Source: Rhynchospora pubera (taxonomy: Eukaryota > Streptophyta > Magnoliopsida > Poales > Cyperaceae). Taken from it: DNA of 64,000 bases. This document shows positions 1 through 11,428 of this stretch, in pieces (position 1 is the first letter of the stretch; each line of letters opens with the position of its first letter). Position numbers and translations under genes: made by a program. The stretch lies in contig CM051459.1 of the NCBI GenBank assembly GCA_028095005.1, forward strand, positions 17,284,699 through 17,348,698, read 5' to 3'. The notes under the pieces are model-generated. The model was given only the letters and a program-made list of their open reading frames with translations, searched no databases and was not told where the DNA came from.

Positions 1-134
1 TGGTTTTGTTAGTATAGGAATAAGGGCCCTTATTCCTTATTCTTATGTTGTTTGGGTTGCACAAGAATAAGAATAAGTACGCAAACCGAAATTTTTTATT
101 CCTATTCTCTATTCCCGGCCTATCCAAACACACC
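1..134. repeat. Partial MITE-like hairpin repeat at window edge
   Basis: The first ~134 bases closely match the right half of the hairpin at 137-355: the same tract of TTAGTATAGGAATAAGGGCC, a run of GAATAAG units, and an end in CCAAACACACC. It looks like the right part of another copy whose left part lies outside the window. No gene is visible here. Confidence 0.6.
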
Positions 135-136
135 TC

Positions 137-355
137 AGTGTGTTTGGATGAGCATGGAATAAGGAATAAGAATAAAAAATTTCGGTATGCGTGCTTATCC
201 AAATTCCTTATTCTTATACCATAGTTTTGTTAGTATAGGAATAAGGGCCCAAATTCCTTATTCTTGTGTTGTTTGGGTTATACAAGAATAAAAATAAGCA
301 CGCATACCGAAATTTCTTATTCTTATTCCTTATTCCATGCTCATCCAAACACACC
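137..355. repeat. MITE-like inverted repeat (TGTGTTTGGATGAGCATGG ends)
   Basis: The left end reads TGTGTTTGGATGAGCATGG and the right end is its reverse complement, CCATGCTCATCCAAACACA. The match continues inward for about 60 bases on each arm (GAATAAG-rich, then a shared CGGTATGCGTGCTTAT). The copy can fold into one hairpin and has no coding capacity. The ends resemble other TTTGGAT-terminated MITEs in this window. I could not define a clean target duplication, so the superfamily is open. Confidence 0.7.
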
Positions 356-3300
356 CCTAAGATTTATGCATGCATCAACAAAATGGCTAATATCTTTCTT
401 TTTTGGTAAGAAAATTTCAATTATGAATACTGTCACTGTGCAAGTGATGGAGTGATAAATGATAAAATTTATTCTAGTATTATATTGCCATAAAAGAACA
501 CCACAAAATAAATAATAAATAACAAAGTACATGGTGTGGTCCAGGAACCAAGCATTAATATTTACCATCATTAGAAGGTTTGAATTCCCTTCAATTATCA
601 TGTTTTGAACCATTGCAAATCATTATATTACGCAAACTACATAGGACAAGATTACGACAAGAGTAATTTTCTCAGCACTTTTAATATTTTTCATTTAAAA
701 TTTAGTAATTATTACCAAAAAATCTTTATATGTATAGTATGATTTATATTTTTTCTAAGATGTAATGGCGATCAGTTTCAAGTTTTATATCCGTAAATTT
801 GTTTAAAAATTGTTGTCTCGTTTTTTCAAGCAAAGCAAGTCCAAAATATTTATCTACTTTATTAACATTTGAATATGTTTTTTTTTATGGTCATACATAT
901 TCTTATTTCTAATTAAGTTAACAAACGCTATTTTCGGAATTAATTGAAGTATAATAATTTTTTATAGCACCAAATTAAGTCCTCATTTAATATGTTTTTT
1001 CCATTTGCAGACCATCACACAGATAGAATCCTTTAATTTTTTTTTTCAGGATATCTTTTCTATTCTTTAATATTTTTGGTCGACTTGTTAGATTTGCTAT
1101 AGTTTCTCATTTAGTTTTAATTTCTGTACGTGTTGCTTTCGTAGATTTAACGTTTATTATGATTAATCTTCTACTTCTTTATTTATTTATTTTTGCCACA
1201 ATGGATAATTTTTTTCTATTGATGTATACGTATCTTTTGTATAGTTGATTTAGACGTAATATTCTGCTGTGTATAATAGAACAAGTTATTTCCTATTTCC
1301 TAAGCTGAGATTAGAAAATTAACAAAATAATTTTATCAGAACAAACTGTAAGTTTAGCACGTGAGCAAATTAATAATGTTCAGTAATTGGTTCTACCAAA
1401 AGGCGAAGTTCAACCTAATTTTTTTATAATTCCCAGACATAATTGGATTAAACAAAAAGGCCGGTATCATGGAATTTACACTAGCATTTAGTTAGTCTGA
1501 TCATAAAAGAATTAACCTCATGTAATGCAAGCAAAAAATTACCTCTAGTACTTGTCCCCAAATATGAACACCAAAATTTGGAGTAATATTTTTGAGATGA
1601 CAATATATGGCTATTGGTACATGATCAAATTGTATACGGAGACCTCGTCAAATTAAGACGAAGAAATTACAACCTCATCCTGGATACCTCATAGCAAAAG
1701 CCCCATTTAATATCCCCTCCTGTTTGTAATGACAGACTATTGAGGTGAGCTGAGGTCAAGACAATGGCTAATTAAGGAGTTTCATGGTGACGACGACGAG
1801 GATGGTGAGTGAGGAGAAAGATGATCGATCATGCCGATTGGATGATTGAAGTTGAAAACTTGAATTACAAATTCTTTTTCATTTGTAAAAGCACAAGTTC
1901 CGTTAGAACATTCCATGATTTATTGTGAATTTGTGATTAAGATCTTTTGATATAATTGATTTATCCGTGGATAATTAAGACATTCGATGCCAGAGAACAA
2001 TGTGAAAATGAAGTACTACACAACGGACAATAATTCAGAAATGAGAATAGATATATATGAAGACAACACTACAACACAACAGATGCATCCTGCATGGAGT
2101 TGGGGAATCTAATTTATCTGTATCACACAAGTATATATCTGACTGAAATTAATTCCACTACATTAATTCATTCATCAACAGTTGGTCCCACCCACGATCC
2201 TTGATATATCACCCACGATTGGCTCTCCTGGAGCTCCATCCTTGTCTCCCCAGACGACATGTGAATTTATATCATGCATGGCCTCATCAGATCATCACCT
2301 CTCCATGAGGGTTGCTGTTACAAATTTGTCCACAATTGGAAGGGCTAATAATAAAAGCCCGGGTCCTTCAAAACTGGCTCGCGAAGAGCATGTTCCAAGA
2401 TCAAATAATAAAATAATAAATGAAATAAAGATTAGGAGGATATTAATTATTTATTTATTATGATGACCCACATCCACACACATCTCTCAATATTGGTCGG
2501 ATCAAATGAACAATTATTACAAAATAAAAAAAATTCAAACCAAATAAATGACTTATATTTGTTGCAATATATTATATGTTGGGTGCAAAATTAAATTAAG
2601 CATTAGATCAGTATCCAATGATCCATTAGATCAGACCGATCGTTCGGATCCGAAATTGACGATCTCAGTTGGTATTGCTATAGATATACCACTCATTAAT
2701 ATAAGCTTATTAATATTCACGCAAATATCTTTGTGTATTTTTTGCAATGAGGTGAGAAAGAGAGAGAAAGAGAACAGTAAATGAAATTTTGAATTCGAGA
2801 ATAAAATATGTTATTTTAATTTTGAATTTTGAATTTGAAGAAATGTTATTTATAAATTAAATAGATTGTATAATATTACGAAATTTTTAATTCTATTGGT
2901 TGCTAATGAGAAGTCAATAAATCTCAATGCATAATAAATTTAACAGCACTTGGTCTTCAATAAAAAAAAAGATTTATGAAGACTTACAACGCCATCCCAT
3001 CAATTGTTTATTGTGACTACCCTCTACTAATTTTTCATGCTAGTGGCGGATCGTTTTGTTAACCACTCACACTTCTATGGAAAACTTTGTTTAATTTTTC
3101 TATTATTCACTATAGTCGAAAAAAAATTTATTTTTTGACGGCTTATAAAAACTATTAAAAAAAAAAGAAAACATATCGGATTTATCGACCCTGGAGAAAT
3201 GGACCCGTTAAGCAAGCGGTAAACATTTATGGCTAAAACAACGGGAGAGGTGGCACCTGGATCAGATTTCATCATAAACAAATGCTTACGTTTGGCTTTC

Positions 3301-3480
3301 ATAAAAAAGAAAGAAAAAGAGAGGAGTTAAGTGGCGTCGTCGTCTAGTGCGGGGTGTACATGTGAAGCTTTTACTCGCTTCTCATTTGTTCGTTTCTACT
3401 AGTGGTTGGCGAACCAGCGCAGCCATCTTTCCATTTTTTTTTCTTTTTCTTTTCTTTTAACTTTTTACCATACACGAAAG
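356..3480. other. Intergenic, AT-rich, no supported gene
   Basis: About 3.1 kb with only short frames showing no recognisable domain, splice pattern or biased composition. The final 250 bases before the sugar-transporter start are rich in pyrimidine runs and GAGAGA and probably hold its promoter and 5' UTR. No clear TATA box was assigned. Confidence 0.6.
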
Positions 3481-3744
3481 CTCCAATCCAGAAAGAGAGA
3501 GAAGATAGGGAGATAGATACCGCGACTGAGGTTCTAGGGTTTTCACTTCTTGTATAGATCACCCTTACTACTTCAATCTTTCCATGGCGCGTTTGAAGTA
3601 TCACTGATCGGCTGCTCATTGCGAGGTAGCTGGATTTTGATTTACTTGTTATTCGATTGGATTTGTGATTTTGAGTCTAATCAGGGGCTCTTTGATTTGA
3701 AGTTTGCGGTGATTTCAGCGGGGATTTGATTTTGGAAGAGAAAC

Positions 3745-6700
3745 ATGGCGGGATCTGTCCTTGTTGCAATTGCCGCTTCAATCGGCAACTTGCTACAAGG
3801 TTGGGACAATGCTACAATAGCAGGTATATTTCTATCGCTCTTTTATTTTAATTATTTATAATTTGCAATAGTTTTTGTGTGAGTTATCTATATGGCTCAT
3901 CCAATTGCAGATCTTCAAGTCTTAACCAATTGGTCAAATTGTAGTGACACTTTTTACTGTTAATTCAATATTTAAGCTACAAGTATTTCATACCAATAAT
4001 TTGTTTCAGGTGCTGTACTCTACATAAAGAAGGAATTCAATCTAGAGAGTGAGCCCATGATTGAGGGATTGATTGTTGCCACATCACTAATCGGCGCCAC
4101 TATAATCACCACCTTCTCTGGAGCTGTCTCTGATTCTGTTGGGCGCCGGCCAATGCTTATTGCCTCATCTATTCTGTATTTCATTAGTGGTCTTATCATG
4201 TTGTGGTCTCCTAATGTGTATATCTTACTTCTAGCAAGATTAATAGATGGGTTTGGCATTGGCTTAGCTGTTACTCTAGTGCCGGTGTACATTTCAGAAA
4301 CAGCCCCTGCTGAGATAAGGGGTTTGCTGAACACACTGCCTCAATTCAGTGGCTCAGGAGGGATGTTTTTGTCTTATTGCATGGTGTTTGGGGTGTCTCT
4401 GATGCCAAGGCCAGAGTGGAGAACTATGCTTGGGGTTTTGGTCATTCCTTCTCTGTTGTATTTTGCTCTGACAATCTTCTACTTGCCAGAGTCGCCTAGA
4501 TGGCTTGTCAGTAAAGGCAAGATGGCCGAGGCTAAGAGAGTTTTACAAGGACTGCGTGGAAGGGAAGATGTCTCAGGTACTTTCATTTTTGTTTAAGAAT
4601 TTGTGGTTGTTGCAAAAAGAAAAAAAGAGAACAATAATAACGATAGTAACTAAATTGAAAAATAAAATAGAAGAGTAAAAGGAAAGAAAAACAGAAGCAT
4701 GCTTTATTTCTCATTTTGCAACTGAAAACAGTATTTGTTTTAGAGTTATGTGAAAATGACAATCCTGATAGTAAAAATAAAAGTTCATGTAAAATGACCA
4801 AATTGCACCGGTCCTTCACCTTAGATCAATCAGATTGCTCCTCATACTATATTTTTAGATTTAGGTAAAGTCGAGCATGGCTATGGCTCTGATATTGGTA
4901 CCAAATGGTTGGTATGAGCATCCCAAGATTTCAATTTCTAATTATTTGAACTACTAATCCAAGATAACAATTGTAATCTAAATTATCAAGATTCTCATGC
5001 ATTGCAGTGGTAGGAACAAAATTGCTTTGCATTAAATATATTGAAAACAAATACAATCCAACGATAGAAGGATTTTATTTTTCACTGAGTGCCAATGGAA
5101 GATGTAAACGGGCTATATTTGTCACAAGAAGGTTAAAAGCATCAAAATTGTTGCGGTACAGAAAAGTTTGTCAATACTGTCATTTATTGTGCCTCAGATA
5201 ACACTTTCACAATATATGTTGGCTTCTGCTTGTTTCTTTTGACTGGCTTGTCTTTTACATGGTTCCTTTTAACTTGCTATTTCAATATTTGGTCCAATGG
5301 TCTTTATTTCATTTCTTTTTTTTTTAAATTTATATCAATGTTGGAACAATACATCTGCTAATCTAAATAGAACCTATGTTTTTTAAAATTAGTGGGAAAA
5401 CAACAAAATATGTATATATACTTGGAAGCAAAAACAACAACAAAAAAAGAAATTTATACAACAAAAATAATGAAAAGGGAGAGTAATTAGGAAAGATAAA
5501 AATATTAAAGTAAACAACATGTGAGCAAATTAATGGTGCTGGACCTTCAAACTCATAAGTAGATGGCTTTCCTTATGGAAGGAAATTAAATACAATTATT
5601 CAAGCGAGAGAAATCTAGATTTCTTCTTATTTTGTTTTAATTGCAACCTAATAAAGAACTTTAGTCATATTTTATGACGATTTGAATTATTAGGCATCCA
5701 ATGGGCTTTTTGATTTCAAAAAAGGAGAAAATATTAAAAATTTAAATTGAAACAAATTACAAAAATTTCAGTAATTAGAAATGAAGTCCTTAAAAAAATT
5801 TGCAAATTTATACTTAAAACAAACATGCCATGAAGAAATCAATAAAATAGCTCAAATCTGAAGGCAATTAATGTCCCATAATAACATACATAAACAGCAA
5901 TGAAAGAATTACAACAGTCAGCATCTACATTTCATATAAATAAGGTATGCCATTAAAACCTAGATCTTATATTTTTCTCAAATAGTTGAACCTAGCTAAT
6001 TACATAACACCAAGAAACAAACAAATCCTGGTTGCTGTCCTTATAATTGTTTTATTTTTATTATCATACAAGGTTTCAGAAAAGTTACACCAGAGTTGCA
6101 TAAGTTCAATAAGCGACGAGTATCTCCTATGTACAAGCTGCTTTCTGTATAGAATTACGTTCACATTGAGTCATATTAATACATTATGTCTGAGAGCTCT
6201 TAACAGCCATTATCGAACTTTCTTATAAAAAACTTATGTTCAAAGAAAGTTCAATGATGGTTGCTAATACAACAAATATGATGTTTTGCAGTTTATTAAA
6301 AAATGATGGGCATAAGAAAAGAAAGAAAAAAGAAAAGTAATCACAGCTGTTGTGCTTGAGTGACTCGTTTGATTGCAAATTATTGTGTATTGTACTAGTA
6401 TAAAATTGAGTCTTCTGGTAAGAATAAAATATGGAGATGTAATTTTAAAATAAAAAGGAAAGGTAATTCAATCTCTCTTCATCTCTTATATAGGGGAAAT
6501 GGCTCTACTAGTGGAAGGTCTGGAGGTAGGTGGTGATACAGAAATTGAAGAATACATAATCGAGCCTCCTGATGCATTTACTGAAGAAACAGAACAGGAC
6601 GACACAGAAAAAATTAAGCTCTATGGTCCTGGAGCAGGCCTCTCGTGGGTGGCCCGGCCTGTCAAGGGGCAGAGCACACTTGCCAGTGCAGTGTCCCTAG

Positions 6701-8876
6701 TCTCCCGTCAAGGGACTGTACCTTTAATGGACCCTATTGTTCCGCTCTTTGGCAGTGTTCACGAAAAGGCACCGGAACTTTTAGGCAGCATGCGGAGCAC
6801 ACTATTCCCAAATTTTGGTAGCATGTTTAGCATGGCTGAACAGCACCCAAGACCTGATAACTGGGATGAAGAGAGCCAGAGGGAGGGAGAAGGCGAAGGG
6901 GAAGAGGAAGGCTATGGGTCTGACAATGTTGGAGGTGAGTCAGATGACAATTTACAGAGCCCACTTTTATCCCGTCAGGCAACGAGCATGGAAGGTAAGG
7001 AAATCTCAGCAGCTCAAGGAAACAGCAGTCTTTTTCAGGTGGGGCCTAATGGTGAGGCAGTGAGTGGCATGGGGATAGGAGGTGGTTGGCAGCTAGCTTG
7101 GAAATGGTCAGAAGTAGATGGTGAGTTCAAGAGGATATATTTGCACCAAGAGGGAGCAGGTGGAGCAGGATCTGTGAGGGGCTCATTTGTGTCAGTTCCA
7201 GGTGGTGAGATGCCAGAGGAATCAGTGGGGTACATCCAGGCAGCAGCATTGGTGAGCCAACCAGCACTTTTCTCGAAGGATCTGATGGGCCAGAATCCAG
7301 TAGGTCCCGCTATGGTGCACCCTGCCGAGACAGCAGTCAAGGGCCCTAAGTGGAAGGATCTACTGGAGCCTGGAGTCACCAGGGCGTTGATTGTTGGAAT
7401 TGGTATCCAAATTCTTCAGCAGGTATATGCATATCGGTTATTTATAAATGTTTCCTGATATTCCTCATACTGGTTCTGGTCAAGCTGGCTTTGGTTAGAA
7501 ATACAGTGAGCATCCAATCTTAATTCTATTTTGGGTGCAGTTGTGAAGCTATGCCTCAATTGTGCCTTAGTTTACCCTCAATTATGCAAGAAAGCTGACA
7601 ACCAAAAGTAACTTTTTTGCAATTAAGCCTGACCTTTGCAGCTATAACCTAATCAACCTTTATTTGAGCAATTAAGCCTGAAATTTTATTCATTATTGTC
7701 CAATCAAGTTTCACACATAAGCAATTGAATAGTTCCTCATTTACAACAGTTGTGCAATCATTGGTCAACTAAAACTTGATTTAAAACATGTTTACTGATT
7801 TACCTCCAAAATGACCTTCACATGTATAGTTAGATGCAAAACAAGTAGAAAAGGGGGAAATGATGTGCCACAAAATACCATATGCGAGCAACATGCTGCT
7901 ACTGTTGTGTTCTTAGGTTTACGATTACGGCATATATAACCAAAATTCAGAAGAAAGGCGACTAAATAACTATACAGTATACATTTAATTTAATTGACTG
8001 GTCTTATTGCATTGCAACCTTTTTTTGAAGAATTAGATGGCAAAACTAAGAAAGAAGTATTATTTTTTTCCTTCAGTAAACATCTCAATTGTCTCTCTTT
8101 CTGTGCAGTTTGCTGGAATAAATGGGGTACTTTACTATACCCCTCAGATTCTTGAGCAAGCTGGGGTCGATGTTCTTCTTTCGAACATGGGCATGAGCTC
8201 TGATTCAGCATCTATTCTTATCAGTGCTCTCACCACACTTCTCATGCTCCCTAGCATTGGTGTTGCCATGCGTCTCATGGACTTCTCGGGTAGAAGGTAT
8301 TAGTCCTGTCCTCTGCAGTACTTAGTTTGATTGCTAGGATGTTATTTTTTATTTTGAGTTTTTTTTTTAGTCTCAAGTTCTTGGCTTTCTTTTTATTGAA
8401 TTTTTTAAATTAATTTATTTTACTGTTTATATTATAATTTATAATGCAGGTTTTTGCTTCTGGCAACCATTCCGATCTTGATAGCCTCACTAATCATACT
8501 GGTCATAGTAAACCTTTTTGACTTTGGTATGGTGGTCCATGCGATACTCTCTACAATAAGTGTCATAGTATACTTTTGTGTGTTTGTAATGGGTTTCGGA
8601 CCCATACCCAATATCCTTTGTGCTGAGATTTTCCCTACCCGGGTCCGTGGTGTGTGCATTGCCATTTGTGCTCTCACATTCTGGGTTGGAGACATAATTG
8701 TGACATATACTCTTCCCATGATGCTCAATGCTATTGGTCTTGCTGGTGTGTTTGGTATATATGCAATAGTTTGTGTGGTTGCTTTTGCTTTTGTGTATTT
8801 GCGGGTTCCAGAGACCAAGGGGATGCCGCTTGAGGTTATTTCAGAGTTCTTTGCTGTTGGGGCAAAACAGGCTTAA
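3745..8876 (+). CDS. TMT2: Tonoplast monosaccharide transporter (TMT/TST, MSSP family)
   Basis: Vacuolar-membrane sugar/H+ antiporter of the major facilitator superfamily that loads hexoses and sucrose into the vacuole. Five exons with GT-AG borders join in frame: 3745-3823, 4010-4576, 6494-7422, 8109-8296, 8450-8876 (729 aa, normal for the family). Seen in the product: QGWDNATIAGAVLYIKKEF near the N-terminus; D68 followed by GRRP at 71-74 (sugar-porter signature between helices 2 and 3); PESPRWL at 186-192 closing the first six helices; a long hydrophilic loop from about 217 to 505, acidic and Ser-rich (GEGEGEEEGYGSD), the hallmark of this family; FAGINGVLYYTPQIL opening the second half; and PETKG near the C-terminus. 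The ATG gives the canonical short N-terminus. Intron 2 is unusually long (1917 bp). AATAAA at 9009-9014 is a likely poly(A) signal. The N-terminus resembles the TMT2 type more than TMT1; the paralogue call is less certain than the family. Confidence 0.96.
4577..6493 (+). other. Long intron 2 of the sugar-transporter gene
   Basis: A 1917-bp intron separating the helix 1-6 exon from the loop exon. It starts GTACTT and ends TATAG. It is AT-rich with several poly-A and poly-T tracts. I found no coding domain or bounded transposon in it. The other three introns of the gene are 186, 686 and 153 bp. Confidence 0.85.
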
Positions 8877-9014
8877 TTGGGTCTTTTTTATTTTGGGTGA
8901 TTCCTCGCGAAAGTCAGTTAATATTCACGCAGCATGGATGTGGTATGTAGTAGCTAGATGTTAGTGTTGGAGAAATGCTGCTAGGATTTTGATTGAGAAT
9001 GTGGGCTGAATAAA

Positions 9015-10739
9015 TAATGAGCTTTCGAGAATCTGAGGGAAGCTTTGTAAAATAGAGTTTTTCTGATCATCTGTTCTTTTAGAAGCATTTGTTTTTATCT
9101 TTGTTTTTTGTGAATTAGTTATGTAATGACAACCGTCATATTGAATTTTGTTGATGCTACCATGAGAATATGAGATGATACTGGTTGTTCTGTGCTGGGA
9201 GTACGGTATCGTTTGCTGAGACCTTAATTACCTTGTTGTCTTGGCTTCGTTACATGCACATCCAACAAAACGAGATTGAAGCCCAGAACAACTTAATTGA
9301 ATTTTTAACAGATATCAGAAGCTACAACAAATAATTCAATATTATTTCTTCAATTCATATTTGATTTGTACCTTGACAGTAACTTGGTGCATATCCTTTT
9401 CAACCAAATTAGGTCCCCTTCCAATTCAAAAAGATCTTAAATATAATTGAATTAACAAATAATCAGATTTCTTTCACAAATTAAATATGAAAATCATGTT
9501 GTTTTGGTTTGTATTTACTTATTTGTCGCTGTAAAATATGGCGAAGAGTTGCATGAATTCCGGCAAAACTAGACCAATGGTGTTGCTTCAAAGAGGTTAA
9601 AAAAGTGAAGATCCAACTTTACCCAACAAAATTCTGAATTTTATAAACCAAAGTGCGGTAACTTTATGGAAAGGAGGAGATTCTTTAGGAAAGCAAGCTC
9701 GCTCCTCCTAAGACACGGGAAGAGTTTGAATTCTGTTGGAATGCCTAGTGCACATCTCCTATCAGCACCCAACCTTCCCAAAAGTCGCTACCAGTTGGCA
9801 TAAAAGCACACAAACTCACCAAAAAGAGTGCCACGCATTCAAATACAAACAACAAATTAACAAAATTCTTTAGGCATTCTCCTGAAAGTAACTTTGAGAG
9901 TGAGTGTGCGGTACCAATGAGAGTAAAGATGAGTAGTCGGTCTAATCATTGTACTATTAGAAATATCGCCTATTGGCACCAGTACAAGAATTTTGTGCTA
10001 TATTTTTTGCTACTTGTTAAATTAGGTTTCCACTGTGCCTGCCATTCTTGGGTCACAAGTAGGTTTGGTCCTGAGATATTCTAGGGTAGATCCCAAAATA
10101 AGAGCAACTTAACTGTCTTGTAGTATGTGACATTTTCTTTGAATCTATTGGTTCTGTTCCTACAGGAATCAAAGTGTCTTTATTGAGAAAGGTAACAGAT
10201 CTCAAGCAAAAGAAAGTTTATTTTTAACCATGCAGTGAAGCTTTTGCAATTTCTTTCTTGTTAAGAAAACAGATAAGTAAAGGGCATTCATAAAATAAGA
10301 TAACAAGATAGCTTATATAATTACCAGCAAAATTTCGAATCAAATCCTTCATCAATTTACCTGTTTAATCTTGTAAGTAATTTTTGTTGTCAGATGAGCG
10401 AGACACAAAATAATATGAGTGCCATCGGAGTTATTATATTAACTAGTCCTAACATTCTAGATTTAAGACTAATCTTGCAAATTAATTTTACCCCTTTTGA
10501 TTCATGTTGAGTTTTTTATTACTCACTTTGATTGCTTAATGTGTTTTGTTAATCTGTCAGTGCTTTATTATTGATAGTGCTTGGTTCCTAATTAACAAGG
10601 ATAGCTATTTGATTTATTTAACAATTTGGAAATCAGACATACTGGATGAGGATATATTTCGGGTCCAAAATGCGAAAAATTGCTGAACAGTGAATATTGA
10701 TTGGTTAAATACTACAATATGGATAGAAGTATCTATAAT
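9015..10739. other. Intergenic, no supported feature
   Basis: AT-rich DNA between the sugar-transporter 3' end and a nested MITE pair. No frame, inverted repeat or RNA gene could be supported. Confidence 0.6.
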
Positions 10740-11058
10740 GGCTCCGTTTGGATGAGGTGTGGGAATAAGGGAATAAGAGAATAAGTGAATAAATTTATTA
10801 TAAACAATCCAAATTCTTCACAAAGGCTCCGTTTGGATAGGTGTGGGAAGAAGGGAAGAAGGGAAGAAGTGAAAAGAAGCATTGGGAAGTGTGTAACTTT
10901 GTGAAGAGTTTGGATTGTTTATAATTTTTTTTCTTCCCTTCTTTCTTCTTCCTACTTCTTCTCAACGCATCCAAACCGAGACAAAATTACATACTTTCCG
11001 ATACTTCTTCTCACTTCTTTCCTTATTTCTCTTATTCCCACACCATCCAAACGGAGTC
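10740..11058. mobile_element. Outer MITE (GGCTCCGTTTGGAT family) split by a second copy
   Basis: Left end GGCTCCGTTTGGATGAGG; right end ATCCAAACGGAGTC; 3-bp direct repeat AAT on both sides (10737-10739 and 11059-11061). The inner arms (GGGAATAAG... and ...CTTATTCCCACACC) are complementary. The element is interrupted at 10825-10982 by another member of the family, so removing the insert leaves about 158 bp. Short 3-bp A/T duplications and these ends suggest PIF/Harbinger (Tourist-like) origin. Confidence 0.75.
10825..10982. mobile_element. Inner MITE of the same family, nested
   Basis: Begins GGCTCCGTTTGGATAGGTG and ends CATCCAAACCGAGAC, flanked by AAA on each side (10822-10824, 10983-10985). 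The inner arms pair around a GAAGAAGGGAAGAAG tract. It lies inside the TTCACAAA/GTTACAC stem sequence of the outer copy, giving a clear order of insertion. Confidence 0.75.
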
Positions 11059-11226
11059 AATGAGTACAATATATCCGACTTGCTTTATCAAAACAAGTTT
11101 AGTATTGGAGTGACAAAGTTGGACACTAGTTAGCACAAATATAACAGGACGAGAGAAGTGGTTGGATTTGTATTCTACTTAAATACAATCACCTTATCCA
11201 AATTCCCTTGACAAGCCATACATAAC

Positions 11227-11428
11227 TGTTAGAAACAGTATCTAAATTGTTATGGAAATTATCTCTATGTTTTATTGATATTTTTCTTATTTTACAAATA
11301 ATATACACGGGACTTATATAGGTACACAGTGTACCGTTATCTTCTCAACTAGCCGTTATATTTTCTAACGTTCATATTGGACCATTGATAATTTACTTTT
11401 TTACCCCTATCTATATTTATTTTCAACA
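11227..11428 (-). repeat. 3' LTR of copia copy A
   Basis: 202 bp; on the minus strand this is the downstream LTR. The purine tract CTTGAGGGGGAG (minus strand, 11429-11440) directly precedes it and would prime plus-strand DNA synthesis. The C-terminal end of the polyprotein frame runs about 22 bases into this LTR (stop at 11407-11409). Confidence 0.95.

Noticed and set aside
7035..7379. 114-codon minus-strand frame
   Set aside because: Antisense shadow of the sugar-transporter loop exon.
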